Source of the DNA: Bacillus sp. FJAT-29814
GTDB taxonomy: Bacteria > Bacillota > Bacilli > Bacillales > Cytobacillaceae
Direction of reading: 5' to 3'
DNA: 64,000 nt
NCBI RefSeq assembly: GCF_001510715.1
Contig: NZ_LMTJ01000009.1
Span: 62,001 to 126,000 of the forward strand
Position numbers and translations under genes: made by a program. Below are positions 17,087-26,409 of this stretch, piece after piece. The notes under the pieces were generated by a model. That model did no database searches. It had not been told where the DNA came from and saw only the letters and a program-made list of their open reading frames with translations. Each line of letters opens with the position of its first letter. Positions within the stretch are counted from its first letter, which is position 1.

Positions 17087-18079
17087 ATGGAGCCGCTGCT
17101 TTCTATTAAAAATCTTAAGACGCATTTCTTTACAGATAACGGTGTGGTTCGCTCTGTTGACGGTGTTAGCTTCACCGTCGACGAAGGCGAAACATTGGGC
17201 ATAGTTGGGGAGTCGGGTTCAGGGAAAAGTGTAACAGCCTTGTCGATTATGCAATTGCTCCCCCAAAGAAAAGGAAAAATTGTTGAAGGCAATATTCATT
17301 TTCAAGATTTGGATATCACTAAATTAAATGAAAAAAAGATGCGCAAAATCCGCGGCAATGAGATTGCGATGATTTTTCAAGAACCAATGACAAGTCTGAA
17401 TCCAAGCTACACCATTGGCAATCAAATTGGGGAAACATTGCGACTCCATATGAAATTAAATCGGAAGGAAGCAGAAAAAAGAAGTATAGAGCTGCTTCAA
17501 CAAGTCGGCATTCCGCGCGCAGAAAAGATTGTCAAGGATTATCCGCACCGATTATCAGGCGGGATGAGGCAGCGTGTCATGATTGCAATGGCCCTTGCTT
17601 GCAATCCCAAACTTATCATTGCTGACGAGCCGACCACAGCACTCGATGTGACAATCCAGGCACAGATATTGGAACTCATTCAACAGATGAAACGTGAGAG
17701 CAATACCTCGATCATCATGATTACGCATGACCTTGGAGTTGTTTCGGAAGTTTGTGATCGTGTCATTGTTATGTATGCCGGAAGGGTGGTTGAGGAAGCG
17801 GATGTAAAAACCCTTTTTTCTTCCCCATCCCACCCTTATACGAAAGGGCTTATTGACTCCATCCCAACCTTGGAAGAGGAAGTGGAATGGCTTGAAACGA
17901 TACCCGGAAATGTTCCGATTCCTTCCGAGATGCCTGAAGGATGTAAATTTGCCTCCAGATGTAAATTTGCCATGGACGAATGTTTTCATAAGGAACCAGA
18001 GCTGTATGATATCGGGTCAGGCCAAAAATCAAGATGTTTCCTGGCAAAGGAGGTAAACCATGCTATCACCGCTACTTGA
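17087..18079 (+). CDS. Peptide-type ABC importer ATPase (OppD/DppD-like)
   Basis: This is the first ATPase of the importer. Walker A is GESGSGKS (about residue 44), the signature is LSGGMRQRVMIAMAL, and Walker B is LIIADEPTTALD. The C-terminal region has the oligopeptide-transporter cysteine motif GCKFASRCKFAMDEC, which in relatives binds an Fe-S cluster. The ATG at 17087 follows AGGAGGGGG. An in-frame TTG at 17069 lies before that site. Its last 20 bases overlap the next gene, so translation is coupled. Confidence 0.93.
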   Translation: MEPLLSIKNLKTHFFTDNGVVRSVDGVSFTVDEGETLGIVGESGSGKSVTALSIMQLLPQRKGKIVEGNIHFQDLDITKLNEKKMRKIRGNEIAMIFQEPMTSLNPSYTIGNQIGETLRLHMKLNRKEAEKRSIELLQQVGIPRAEKIVKDYPHRLSGGMRQRVMIAMALACNPKLIIADEPTTALDVTIQAQILELIQQMKRESNTSIIMITHDLGVVSEVCDRVIVMYAGRVVEEADVKTLFSSPSHPYTKGLIDSIPTLEEEVEWLETIPGNVPIPSEMPEGCKFASRCKFAMDECFHKEPELYDIGSGQKSRCFLAKEVNHAITAT

Positions 18080-19028
18080 AGTACAAGATTTAAAAGTGCA
18101 TTTTCCGATTAAAAGCGGTTTTTTCGGAAAGAACACCAATTATGTAAAAGCGATCGATGGTGTTGATTTTTCGATATATGAAAATGAAACATTTGGCTTG
18201 GTGGGAGAATCCGGCTGCGGCAAATCAACAACAGGCAAGACGATTTTACGGTTAATTAACCCGACCGATGGCAAGATATTTTTTCAAGGGAAAGATATCT
18301 CGAAGATCTCCTCCAAGGAGATGAGACCGGTTTACCGTGATATTCAATTGATATTTCAGGATCCCTATGCATCCCTTAATCCCAGGAAGACGGCAGGGAA
18401 TTTAATTGAAGAGCCAATGATTGTCAATACAGATTTAACAGCAGAGCAGCGGAAGAGAAGAGTTCATGAGCTATTGGAGGTTGTCGGACTAAACAGTTAC
18501 CATGCGTCAAGATATCCTCATGAATTTTCTGGCGGCCAAAGGCAGCGAATCGGAATTGCTAGAGCGCTTTCGCTGAATCCCAAATTAATCATTGCGGACG
18601 AAGCAGTGTCCGCGCTTGATGTGTCCATTCAATCACAGGTGTTAAATTTATTAAGGCAGTTACAAAGGGATTTCGGCTTAACCTATTTGTTTATATCCCA
18701 TGATTTAAGTGTGGTAAAGCACATTAGTGACAGAATTGGCGTGATGTATCTGGGAAGAATGGTCGAGCAGGGCAGCAAAAAAAGCATATACGAAAACCCG
18801 CTCCATCCTTATACTAAAGCCTTATTTTCGGCTGCACCCAGCATAAACCCCGAAAAGAAGCAGGAGAGGATTGTCCTTAAAGGTGACCTTCCAAATCCGA
18901 TCAATCCACCAAGAGGATGTCCGTTTCATCCAAGATGTTTCGTTAAAATGGCTGAGTGTGAAACAACCACACCTGAATTAAAGAACGTTGGCGATGGACA
19001 CTATGTTGCCTGCCATCATTATAAATAA
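18060..19028 (+). CDS. Peptide-type ABC importer ATPase (OppF/DppF-like)
   Basis: This is the second ATPase of the importer. Walker A is GESGCGKST, the signature is FSGGQRQRIGIARAL, and Walker B is LIIADEAVSALDVS. The C-terminal RGCPFHPRC motif is the usual oligopeptide ATPase extension. The start overlaps the end of the previous gene, with AAGGAGG inside it. It probably forms a heterodimer with the DppD-like subunit. Confidence 0.93.
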   Translation: MLSPLLEVQDLKVHFPIKSGFFGKNTNYVKAIDGVDFSIYENETFGLVGESGCGKSTTGKTILRLINPTDGKIFFQGKDISKISSKEMRPVYRDIQLIFQDPYASLNPRKTAGNLIEEPMIVNTDLTAEQRKRRVHELLEVVGLNSYHASRYPHEFSGGQRQRIGIARALSLNPKLIIADEAVSALDVSIQSQVLNLLRQLQRDFGLTYLFISHDLSVVKHISDRIGVMYLGRMVEQGSKKSIYENPLHPYTKALFSAAPSINPEKKQERIVLKGDLPNPINPPRGCPFHPRCFVKMAECETTTPELKNVGDGHYVACHHYK

Positions 19029-19052
19029 TGACAATAGGAGGTGTAGCCAAAA

Positions 19053-20057
19053 GTGTCTAATTATATTTCCCGCCGAATAGTGCAATTAATTCCTGTTCTA
19101 ATTGGCATGTCCATTATTGTGTTTTCCATTATTCACGCCATTCCCGGGGATCCGGCGTCGGTTATTTTAGGTGATCAAGCCACCCCAGAAGCCGTTAAGG
19201 AGTTACGCGAGGAAATGGGGTTGAACAAATCCTTACCCTCCCAATACTTTACTTATGTAGCAGGATTATTGACTGGTGACTTCGGTACTTCCTTAAAAAC
19301 CAAAAAACCAATTCAGGAAGAAATCACGCCATACTTAACGGCAACCATTGAATTAATGATCATGAGCATGATAATTGCGATTATCGTTGGGGTAAATGCC
19401 GGCATTATCGCAGCTTGGAGGAGGGCATCCTGGTTTGATTATACTGCGATGCTAATAGCGTTAATGGGGGTTTCCATTCCGGTATTCTGGCTAGGACTGA
19501 TGGAACAATGGATTTTTGCTGAACAGTTAAGCTGGCTGCCCTCGACAGGAAGGATGAACGCAAGAGAACCGGTTGAAGCGATTACTGGGATCTTATTATT
19601 CGACACCCTGATTCAGGGAAATTGGCTTGGTTTTTGGGATGTATTGAAGCACTTAATTTTGCCAAGTATTGCTCTGGGGACCATTCCAATGGCCGTGATC
19701 GCAAGGATTACCCGATCCAGTATGCTGGAGGTATTGGAACTGGATTATGTCAGGACTGCCCGCGCCAAGGGTCTATCAGGATTTTGGGTGCTATATAAAC
19801 ATGCCTTGAAAAATGCCTTTGCACCGATATTGACCATTATTGGAATGATGACTGGGTTGTTATTGGGAGGAGCCGTTCTAACAGAAACCATTTTTGGCTG
19901 GCCTGGAGTGGGGCGTTATATTTACGATGCGATTGGTTCACGTGATTATCCTGTCATCCAAACAGGTATCTTGATAATTGCGACGATTTTTGTTTTCGTT
20001 AATTTAATTGTAGACATCCTTTATTCACTCTTGGATCCAAGAATAAATTATCGATGA
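19053..20057 (+). CDS. Peptide-type ABC importer permease (OppB/DppB-like)
   Basis: Six transmembrane segments are seen, with the family N-terminus YISRRIVQLIPVLIGMSIIV and the loop DPASVILGDQATPEAV. The coupling helix region ARITRSSMLEVL...YVRTARAKGL is the EAA-like contact with the ATPases. It starts with GTG at 19053, with AGGAGGTG about 11 bases upstream. It acts with the DppC-like protein that follows 13 bases later. Confidence 0.93.
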   Translation: MSNYISRRIVQLIPVLIGMSIIVFSIIHAIPGDPASVILGDQATPEAVKELREEMGLNKSLPSQYFTYVAGLLTGDFGTSLKTKKPIQEEITPYLTATIELMIMSMIIAIIVGVNAGIIAAWRRASWFDYTAMLIALMGVSIPVFWLGLMEQWIFAEQLSWLPSTGRMNAREPVEAITGILLFDTLIQGNWLGFWDVLKHLILPSIALGTIPMAVIARITRSSMLEVLELDYVRTARAKGLSGFWVLYKHALKNAFAPILTIIGMMTGLLLGGAVLTETIFGWPGVGRYIYDAIGSRDYPVIQTGILIIATIFVFVNLIVDILYSLLDPRINYR

Positions 20058-20070
20058 GGAGGGGAGACAA

Positions 20071-20964
20071 TTGAAAACAATTTTACAACCGGTTCCGGAA
20101 AAAATGGCAATTCATGGACCTCCAAAAAAATCTCTATGGCTGGAAGGATGGAAAAGGCTGAAAAAGCAGCGGCCTGCCATGATTGGGTTAGCGATTGTGG
20201 TATCGTTTATTTTAATAGGCATTTTTGCTCCCGTCCTTACTTCGCAGCCAGTTGATGGGTTTAATCCCGAAAAAACCTTAATCTCCCCGAATTCGGAACA
20301 TTGGTTTGGAACTGATGACCAGGGAAGGGATATTTATACCCGAATTATTTATGGTGCAAGAATTTCCTTATGGATCGGATTTTTCTCTGTCATTGGCTCT
20401 ATCATCATCGGATCGCTTCTTGGCTTAATCGCGGGTTATTATGGAAAATGGCTTGATACAATTATTTCAAGATTTTTTGATATTTTGCTTGCCTTTCCAA
20501 GCATTCTTTTGGCAATTGCTATTGTTGCCATGCTGGGCCCAAGTTTGTTTAATGCCTTAGTTGCGATCGCCATTATTAATATTCCGACGTATGGCCGATT
20601 AATCCGCTCAAAAGTGTTAAGTGTAAAAGAAGAGGAGTATATTATGGCCGCAAGAATTACCGGCATGTCGGATAGACGTCTGCTTCTCCAACATGTTCTG
20701 CCAAACTCTGTTACGCCAATTATTGTCCAAGGCACGCTGGGTATTGCAACTGCTATTTTAGAGGCAGCAGCTTTAGGATTCTTAGGATTGGGCGCCCAGC
20801 CCGGTGAACCGGAATGGGGAAAGATGCTGGCAGATTCCAGACAGTTTATCACCAACGCTCCTTGGACATTGTTGTTTCCGGGTTTCGCCATCATGCTGGT
20901 TGTATTAGGATTTAATATGTTCGGTGACGGTTTAAGGGATGCTTTGGATCCAAAAATGAAGTAA
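20071..20964 (+). CDS. Peptide-type ABC importer permease (OppC/DppC-like)
   Basis: This second permease has about six membrane segments. HWFGTDDQGRDIYTRIIYGA is the classic OppC/DppC motif, and YIMAARITGMS is the ATPase contact loop. It starts with TTG at 20071 after AGGAGGGGAG. It closes the long operon, and a terminator follows at 20976-21022. With the two ATPases and either binding lipoprotein it makes a complete importer. Confidence 0.93.
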   Translation: MKTILQPVPEKMAIHGPPKKSLWLEGWKRLKKQRPAMIGLAIVVSFILIGIFAPVLTSQPVDGFNPEKTLISPNSEHWFGTDDQGRDIYTRIIYGARISLWIGFFSVIGSIIIGSLLGLIAGYYGKWLDTIISRFFDILLAFPSILLAIAIVAMLGPSLFNALVAIAIINIPTYGRLIRSKVLSVKEEEYIMAARITGMSDRRLLLQHVLPNSVTPIIVQGTLGIATAILEAAALGFLGLGAQPGEPEWGKMLADSRQFITNAPWTLLFPGFAIMLVVLGFNMFGDGLRDALDPKMK

Positions 20965-20975
20965 TCCATTTCCGG

Positions 20976-21022
20976 AAATATCTCAAAATGGAAGAATCAA
21001 TCTTTTGTTTTGAGATATTTTT
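20976..21022. terminator. Terminator of the importer operon, shared with the LysR gene
   Basis: AAATATCTCAAAA (20976-20988) pairs with TTTTGAGATATTT (21008-21020), and T-runs flank both sides. The right arm overlaps the 3' end of the convergent LysR gene. Confidence 0.82.
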
Positions 21023-21956
21023 CAAATGGAAATATAGATTGTCGCTCCTGAAACATATCCTGTATTTCAGATTGAAAATAATTGACTGTTTTTAGACTCT
21101 CAACAGTAAACGTTCTGCTTTTTAGTTTGGCGATTCCTAAAGAACTATTTCCGTTCACATCTTCTATTAAAGGGATTGCCAAAATATCTCCGTTTTTAAT
21201 AAAGGGATTGGAGAGTGCTTCAGACTCAGTTTCAATCGCAATGGCAAGGCCATTTCGTACTGCCTCTGATATGTTTTCATTATTATTGGAAGTAAATAAT
21301 AATTTGAATGGGCCGTTCTGCTGATTGAATATGTTGAAGAACCAGTTCATAAATTCTCCGTTAAACATCACAAAAGTTTGGTTTTTTAAATCTTTTGGAT
21401 GTAAAAATTCATGATGGGCAAGGGAGGAATTTTTATCCACAAACACAAACAAATTGACAGGATACATTTCCTTGAAGGTAATGATATTTTTATATTTTAA
21501 GGTTTCTTCATAAATGACCAAAATTCCCAAGTCAATTTCATCTTGGATGATGGCCTCGATGATGTTTAAAGAACTTTTTTCGATTAAAGTAATTTCCTGT
21601 TGCGGAAATTCTTGTTTTAATAAAGAAAGCAACTTTGGGAGAAAGGGTAGATGAAGTCCGGAAACGATTCCGATGCTTAATCGATTTTGTAACGATTGGT
21701 TATATTTCGCAGCTTGGTCTTTCAAATCGTCAACCTTTTTTAATACTTCAGTTGCAATCTTGATGAGTTGCATACCTTCTACCGTGGGTTTGACGCCTGT
21801 ATGCATCCGCTCAAAAATTTTCACCCCCAATTCACTTTCCAGTTTTGTAATGGACTGACTGACCGCGGACTGTGACACATGAAGGATTTGTCCAGCTTTT
21901 GAAAATGAGCGTGATTCGGATACCCTAATGATGTATTCTAATTGTTCGAGCTGCAC
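20997..21956 (-). CDS. LysR family transcriptional regulator
   Basis: The N-terminal winged helix (LEQLEYIIRVSESRSFSKAG...VSQSAVSQSITKLESELG) is followed by a periplasmic-binding-like effector domain, total 319 residues. GTG at 21956 is supported by GAGGTGA 8 bases upstream. It is convergent with the importer operon and divergent from the second ligase, which it probably controls. The palindrome at 8190-8212 suggests it may also control the first operon. The co-inducer would be the substrate or an acyl-CoA intermediate. Confidence 0.9.
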   Translation of the reverse strand: MQLEQLEYIIRVSESRSFSKAGQILHVSQSAVSQSITKLESELGVKIFERMHTGVKPTVEGMQLIKIATEVLKKVDDLKDQAAKYNQSLQNRLSIGIVSGLHLPFLPKLLSLLKQEFPQQEITLIEKSSLNIIEAIIQDEIDLGILVIYEETLKYKNIITFKEMYPVNLFVFVDKNSSLAHHEFLHPKDLKNQTFVMFNGEFMNWFFNIFNQQNGPFKLLFTSNNNENISEAVRNGLAIAIETESEALSNPFIKNGDILAIPLIEDVNGNSSLGIAKLKSRTFTVESLKTVNYFQSEIQDMFQERQSIFPFEKYLKTKD

Positions 21957-22002
21957 GTATATTTCACCTCTGCATCATTTTATTTAGCAATAACCTGGTT
22001 TC

Positions 22003-22032
22003 TATAATAATTAGATTTGTATTCGAAAATAC
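22003..22032 (+). promoter_or_regulatory. Putative promoter and palindrome before ligase copy 2
   Basis: TATAAT at 22003-22008 has no good -35. GTATT-CGAA-AATAC (22019-22032) is a palindrome that matches TATTCGGAAAATA before ligase copy 1. The spacer also serves the divergent LysR gene. Confidence 0.4.
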
Positions 22033-22157
22033 CTTCTTTAAAATACGACAATTGTAGGCAAGAACTATTAATTATTTCGCAGTATCTATTAGCAGTTCCT
22101 ATATATCTATTAAATTTTAATATTTTAATATTTTAAAATTAAGAAGGAGGGGCAGTT

Positions 22158-23528
22158 ATGCCAATCACTCAGAGTTTCACAAAAGAAGTGAAATATACAA
22201 ATCCTATGTTTAATCAGATGTCAGAAGAAGAAATTTTTCAATACCAGGAACAATTATTACAAAAACAATTACGATTTGTGTACCGAAATTCTGAATTTTA
22301 TCGAAAAAAATTTAACGAGATAGGTGTGCATCCCGAAGAAATTAAATCAATCCACGACTTCCGCCAATTACCGGCTTTCATGGATAAAACAATTGAACGG
22401 GAAAATCAGAAGGAATCAAGGGAAAAATGGGGCCATCCATTTGGCACGCATTTATGCTGTTCACCGGATGAAATCGAATTTACTGGGACGACAAGCGGAA
22501 CTTCCGGGGAACCAACATTCACCTATACGTTTACAAAGGAGGATTTGAATTTTTTAAATCGCTACATAGCCCATATGCTCGAATATGGTGGAATCTTCCC
22601 TGGTGACCGTCTGCTTTTTAGTCATGCATTAGGGATTTATGCAACTTCTTCCATTTTGTGGGGGATTCGCTCACAGGGTGTACTTCCTATTGATGTTGAT
22701 GTACGTGCCGGCAGCGCGATGATTCTAAAATATGCTGATATGACAAGACCAACGGCTGCGATGATGACACCGTCCTTGGCGGAACATTTAATTGACAAGG
22801 CGCCTGAATTGATTGGCAAGCATGTTGGTGATTTGGGATTAAAAGCATTATTTACAGTGGGAGAAATGGGCATTGGAATTCCGGAAGTAAAAAAGAAAAT
22901 CGAAACCGCTTACGGATGCCGTGTGTATGACTATCTAGGTGAATTTGGTTTTTCCTGCGATTCCGATGAGTATTACGGGATTCATTGTGTGGCACCAGAT
23001 TTAGGCTTGTTCCCGATGGATCTTGTCGACCCGGAAACAAAATTGCCGCTTGAAATCCGTGACGGGGTGATTGGAGAAATTATTAGCACAGAATTTAATC
23101 TTAAAGCCTCGCCGCGAATCCGCTTTGCCACAGGCGATGTCATCCAAGTATTTACCCATGAATGCCCTGGCTGCGGCTTTAAAGGAAAACGTTTCCGGTT
23201 TTTGGGAAGGTCGGACGATATGTTGATTATCAAAGGGGCAAATGTTTATCCTTCCGCGATTAAAAAGGTGATTGCCACATTTGTGCCTGACGTAACTGGA
23301 GAAATCCGTATCGTCCTTGATAATCCGCCTCCGCGTGTGGTACCGCCGCTAAAACTGAAGGTGGAATATGGATATCATTTTGATCAGCGGCAATTGCAAG
23401 GGTTGGAGGAGAAAATAAAAAATGCTCTTCATACTGAGGCGAGAGTAACACCGCAAATTATATGGTGTGAACCAGGAACATTGGAAAAGGCAATGACGAA
23501 AACACCGCTGTTTGAAAAAAATTACTAG
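22158..23528 (+). CDS. PaaK-like adenylate-forming acyl-CoA ligase, copy 2
   Basis: This is a close paralogue of the gene at 8327, with the same ATP loop (TGTTSGTSGEPTFTYTF), hinge (GRSDDMLIIKGANVYPSAIK), CPGC motif and identical C-terminal TKTPLFEKNY. AAGAAGGAGGGG gives a strong ribosome site. It is divergent from the LysR regulator. After it comes a 148-base gap, then an APC permease. Keeping two such copies in one island suggests different acids or different induction. Confidence 0.87.
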   Translation: MPITQSFTKEVKYTNPMFNQMSEEEIFQYQEQLLQKQLRFVYRNSEFYRKKFNEIGVHPEEIKSIHDFRQLPAFMDKTIERENQKESREKWGHPFGTHLCCSPDEIEFTGTTSGTSGEPTFTYTFTKEDLNFLNRYIAHMLEYGGIFPGDRLLFSHALGIYATSSILWGIRSQGVLPIDVDVRAGSAMILKYADMTRPTAAMMTPSLAEHLIDKAPELIGKHVGDLGLKALFTVGEMGIGIPEVKKKIETAYGCRVYDYLGEFGFSCDSDEYYGIHCVAPDLGLFPMDLVDPETKLPLEIRDGVIGEIISTEFNLKASPRIRFATGDVIQVFTHECPGCGFKGKRFRFLGRSDDMLIIKGANVYPSAIKKVIATFVPDVTGEIRIVLDNPPPRVVPPLKLKVEYGYHFDQRQLQGLEEKIKNALHTEARVTPQIIWCEPGTLEKAMTKTPLFEKNY

Positions 23529-23676
23529 AGTGTTGGCAGAGGTTGAACATGGTCTTTGAAGGACTCGGTACGAGAGAAATTTTATTTGAAGAATGCCAAT
23601 CGGTTATTTAAAATGGATAAATCAGCGAGGTCCTTAAACACTAGTCATTAAATTATATCCGAAAGGGGACGGCTGA

Positions 23677-25134
23677 ATGGAAATCATGAAAAATAATCAG
23701 GGTACAACCGTCGTTACCAATCAAAACACTCAATTAAAGAAAACTTTATCGAAGTGGGATTTGTTAACGATTGGTGTTGGGGCAGTAGTCGGTTGGTCTT
23801 GGGTAATTTATGCCGGCGTTTGGACGACGATGCCCGGAACTTTTGGCGGGGTATTGGCCTTCCTTATTGGCGGCATTCTTTGCTCCTTTGTTGGTCTTGC
23901 ATATGCGGAGCTCGCTTCTGCGATGCCAAGGGCCGGTGGGGATATCGTTTATACATTTAAAGGTTTGGGCGATCGCTGGGCATTTTTTGCAGGGACTTGT
24001 GTAGGTTATGGGTTATTAACCTTAATCGTCGTTGAGACGATCATGCTGCCGATCATATTAAATGCGTTAGGGTTTCCGTTGCCAAAAATAGGCCCATTAT
24101 ATACTGTTGGCGGAGAAACGGTTTATGGTTCTTATATTTTTGTTTCGGTTCTGGTTAACTTTTTCTTTGCTTTTTTAAATATGATGGGCATCGAGTTTTC
24201 AAAGGTATTTCAAACCATTACGGTAGCGGTAATGCTGTTGGCAGCTGTTTTTTATGTTATTGTCGGAGTCAGTTTGGGAGATGTTGAAAACGCTAAGCCG
24301 CTTGTCACCTCCCTATCGGGTATTTCCATCACATTATTAATGATTCCAGGATTTTTGTCAGGATTTAATGTTGTTGCACAGGCTGCAGAAGAAACCAATG
24401 TAAAACCTAGGTTGATTGGGAGACTAGTGGTCATATCTGTCTGGGCCAGTGCAATCTTCTATATACTAATCATTATTGGCACAGGGTTTTCTGCAAGTTT
24501 AGAAACCCGCGGAACCTCTCAAATTGTTGTTTTGGAGTCATTGGTTCAGCTTTTTAATGGATCGCAATTTGCAAAAACACTAGTTGCCATCGCTGCATTA
24601 ATTGGCATGTTAACCTCATGGAATGCTGCTTATCTTGCCGGAAGCAGGGTTTTATTTGCGCTCGGCAGGGCAAAATATATTTCAACAGAGTTTTCTAGGC
24701 TTCACCCTATCAATAAAACACCGACGAGAGCCATTGTGTTTCTGTTCGGATTAAGCAGTTTAGGCGCTTTATTGGGGACTAGTCAGGTGATTTTTACGAA
24801 TATTGTGAATATATCTGGCTTTATGATGGTTTGTTCCTGGTTATTGGTTGTGGTTACCTTTATGGTCTTAAGGAAGAAAGCCCCCGATTTACATCGTCCT
24901 TACCGGGTAGCATTTGGAGGGATTGTAGGGGTGCTTGCGATCATTTCGTTGATTTTTTTCCTTTTCTTGTATACCCCTTTAAATCCGTTGGGCGGTTTAA
25001 CTTTACCTGAATGGATTGTGTTAGCCATCATCATCCTAACAATTCTTGGACTTTATTTTAAAAATGTCCATAAAAGTAACATTAGCAGGGAAGAGCGCGA
25101 AAGGTTATTATTTGAGGATTCCGGTGAAAACTAG
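23677..25134 (+). CDS. APC family amino acid/amine permease
   Basis: This 485-residue protein has about 12 membrane helices. Helix 1 carries the unwound APC motif TIGVGAVVGWSWVIYAG, followed by the family element YAELASAMPRAGGD. It is probably a proton-coupled uptake system for an amino acid, amine or related acid, and may bring in a substrate or salvage a product of the island. AAAGGGGAC lies before the ATG. The N- and C-termini are charged and cytoplasmic. Substrate cannot be read from the sequence. Confidence 0.85.
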   Translation: MEIMKNNQGTTVVTNQNTQLKKTLSKWDLLTIGVGAVVGWSWVIYAGVWTTMPGTFGGVLAFLIGGILCSFVGLAYAELASAMPRAGGDIVYTFKGLGDRWAFFAGTCVGYGLLTLIVVETIMLPIILNALGFPLPKIGPLYTVGGETVYGSYIFVSVLVNFFFAFLNMMGIEFSKVFQTITVAVMLLAAVFYVIVGVSLGDVENAKPLVTSLSGISITLLMIPGFLSGFNVVAQAAEETNVKPRLIGRLVVISVWASAIFYILIIIGTGFSASLETRGTSQIVVLESLVQLFNGSQFAKTLVAIAALIGMLTSWNAAYLAGSRVLFALGRAKYISTEFSRLHPINKTPTRAIVFLFGLSSLGALLGTSQVIFTNIVNISGFMMVCSWLLVVVTFMVLRKKAPDLHRPYRVAFGGIVGVLAIISLIFFLFLYTPLNPLGGLTLPEWIVLAIIILTILGLYFKNVHKSNISREERERLLFEDSGEN

Positions 25135-25148
25135 TAAATTAAAATAAT

Positions 25149-25192
25149 TGATGCCAGTCCGCTAAAAACTTTGGACTGGCATCATCTTTTTT
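25149..25192. terminator. Bidirectional terminator between the APC permease and guaC
   Basis: GATGCCAGTCC (25150-25160) pairs perfectly with GGACTGGCATC (25173-25183), with T-rich flanks on both strands. Confidence 0.88.
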
Positions 25193-26174
25193 AATAGATT
25201 TTATCCCCATTAAAAATGGAGTTCTTCACGATGGCATAGTCTACCGTGCGGATATCTTTTAACTTGTTTCCGCCAGCATAGGATATAGAAGACTGCAGAT
25301 CTTGCTCCATCTCGATTAACGTATCGATTAATGGACCTTTGTGCTCCACGTACATTTTCTTGCCTTCGACGTTTTTGCGTTCTCCTTTTTGGAATTCGGA
25401 AGCAGAACCGAAGTATTCTTTATATAGCTTTCCATCCATTTCGATCGTTTCTCCAGGTGACTCTTCGTGACCAGCAAATAAAGAACCAATCATCACCATA
25501 GATGCTCCAAAGCGAACAGATTTCGCAATATCCCCGTGTGTGCGGATTCCGCCGTCAGCGATAATCGGCTTGCTAGCTGCCTTGGCGCACCATCTTACAG
25601 CCGCCAATTGCCAGCCACCAGTTCCAAATCCGGTTTTAATTTTTGTGATACAAACTTTGCCTGGTCCAATGCCGACCTTCGTTGCGTCTGCGCCGGCGTG
25701 CTCCAATTCCCTTACCGCCTCTGGTGTCCCGACATTTCCGGCAATGACAAAGCTGCCTGGCAAATGCTTCTTGATATGCTGAATCATTTCAATTACGGCA
25801 TTAGAATGGCCGTGGGCTATATCGATTGTAATAAATTCTGGAGTCAGATTTTCCTCGGCAAGCTGCTTGACGAATTCATATTCTCCTTCTTTCACACCGA
25901 CACTAATGGATGCGATCAGGCCGCGGGCTTGCATGTCTTTAACGAAAGCTAGTCGGGTTTCAGGCTGGAAGCGGTGCATGATATAGAAATAACCATTTTC
26001 CGCCAAGTATGTTGCAATTTTTTCATCAATAATCGTTTGCATATTGGCTGGGACGACTGGCAATTTAAATTTATGGCCGCCAAAAACGACACTTGTATCA
26101 CATTCGGAACGGCTCTTAACGATTGATTTTGCAGGAATTAGTTGAATATCTTCGTAATCAAATACTACATCCAT
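25191..26174 (-). CDS. guaC: GMP reductase
   Basis: It converts GMP to IMP with NADPH in purine salvage. The active-site loop IGPGKVCITK has the catalytic Cys175. IADGGIRTHGDIAKS is the phosphate-binding region, and the N-terminus FDYEDIQLIPAKSIV fits the family. At 327 residues it is the Firmicute form (GuaC2). AGGGGTG precedes the ATG. The upstream spacer contains ACGAACAAT and AATATTCGT in inverted order, which resemble PurR boxes, but the spacing does not fit well. Confidence 0.96.
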   Translation of the reverse strand: MDVVFDYEDIQLIPAKSIVKSRSECDTSVVFGGHKFKLPVVPANMQTIIDEKIATYLAENGYFYIMHRFQPETRLAFVKDMQARGLIASISVGVKEGEYEFVKQLAEENLTPEFITIDIAHGHSNAVIEMIQHIKKHLPGSFVIAGNVGTPEAVRELEHAGADATKVGIGPGKVCITKIKTGFGTGGWQLAAVRWCAKAASKPIIADGGIRTHGDIAKSVRFGASMVMIGSLFAGHEESPGETIEMDGKLYKEYFGSASEFQKGERKNVEGKKMYVEHKGPLIDTLIEMEQDLQSSISYAGGNKLKDIRTVDYAIVKNSIFNGDKIY

Positions 26175-26302
26175 GAAAAAACACCCCTAAACACGAATAT
26201 TATTAATGATTTTTCTTTAAATTGTTCGTACATATGCTAATTTACCCTATGTTCACCGATTTGTCAAAACATTTCTGACATCCATTTATAGTTTTGCCAA
26301 AA

Positions 26303-26331
26303 TTGTCTCTGATTACCAAAAGGTATAAAAT
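26303..26331 (+). promoter_or_regulatory. Sigma-A-type promoter of the aldolase-like gene
   Basis: TTGTCT (26303-26308), a 17-base spacer, then TAAAAT (26326-26331). Transcription would begin near 26338. This argues for the start codon at 26410 rather than one at 26344 or 26350. Confidence 0.55.
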
Positions 26332-26409
26332 ACGAGGTGAGGTGTGAAAATGAATAAAAAATTCAAATTATATGTAGTTAGACGAAGGATAAAGAAGGAG
26401 TATAGAAAG

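Noticed and set aside
26178..26240. PurR boxes upstream of guaC
   Set aside because: ACGAACAAT and AATATTCGT occur in inverted order, but the gap of 19 bases and the weak second half do not fit the usual pair.
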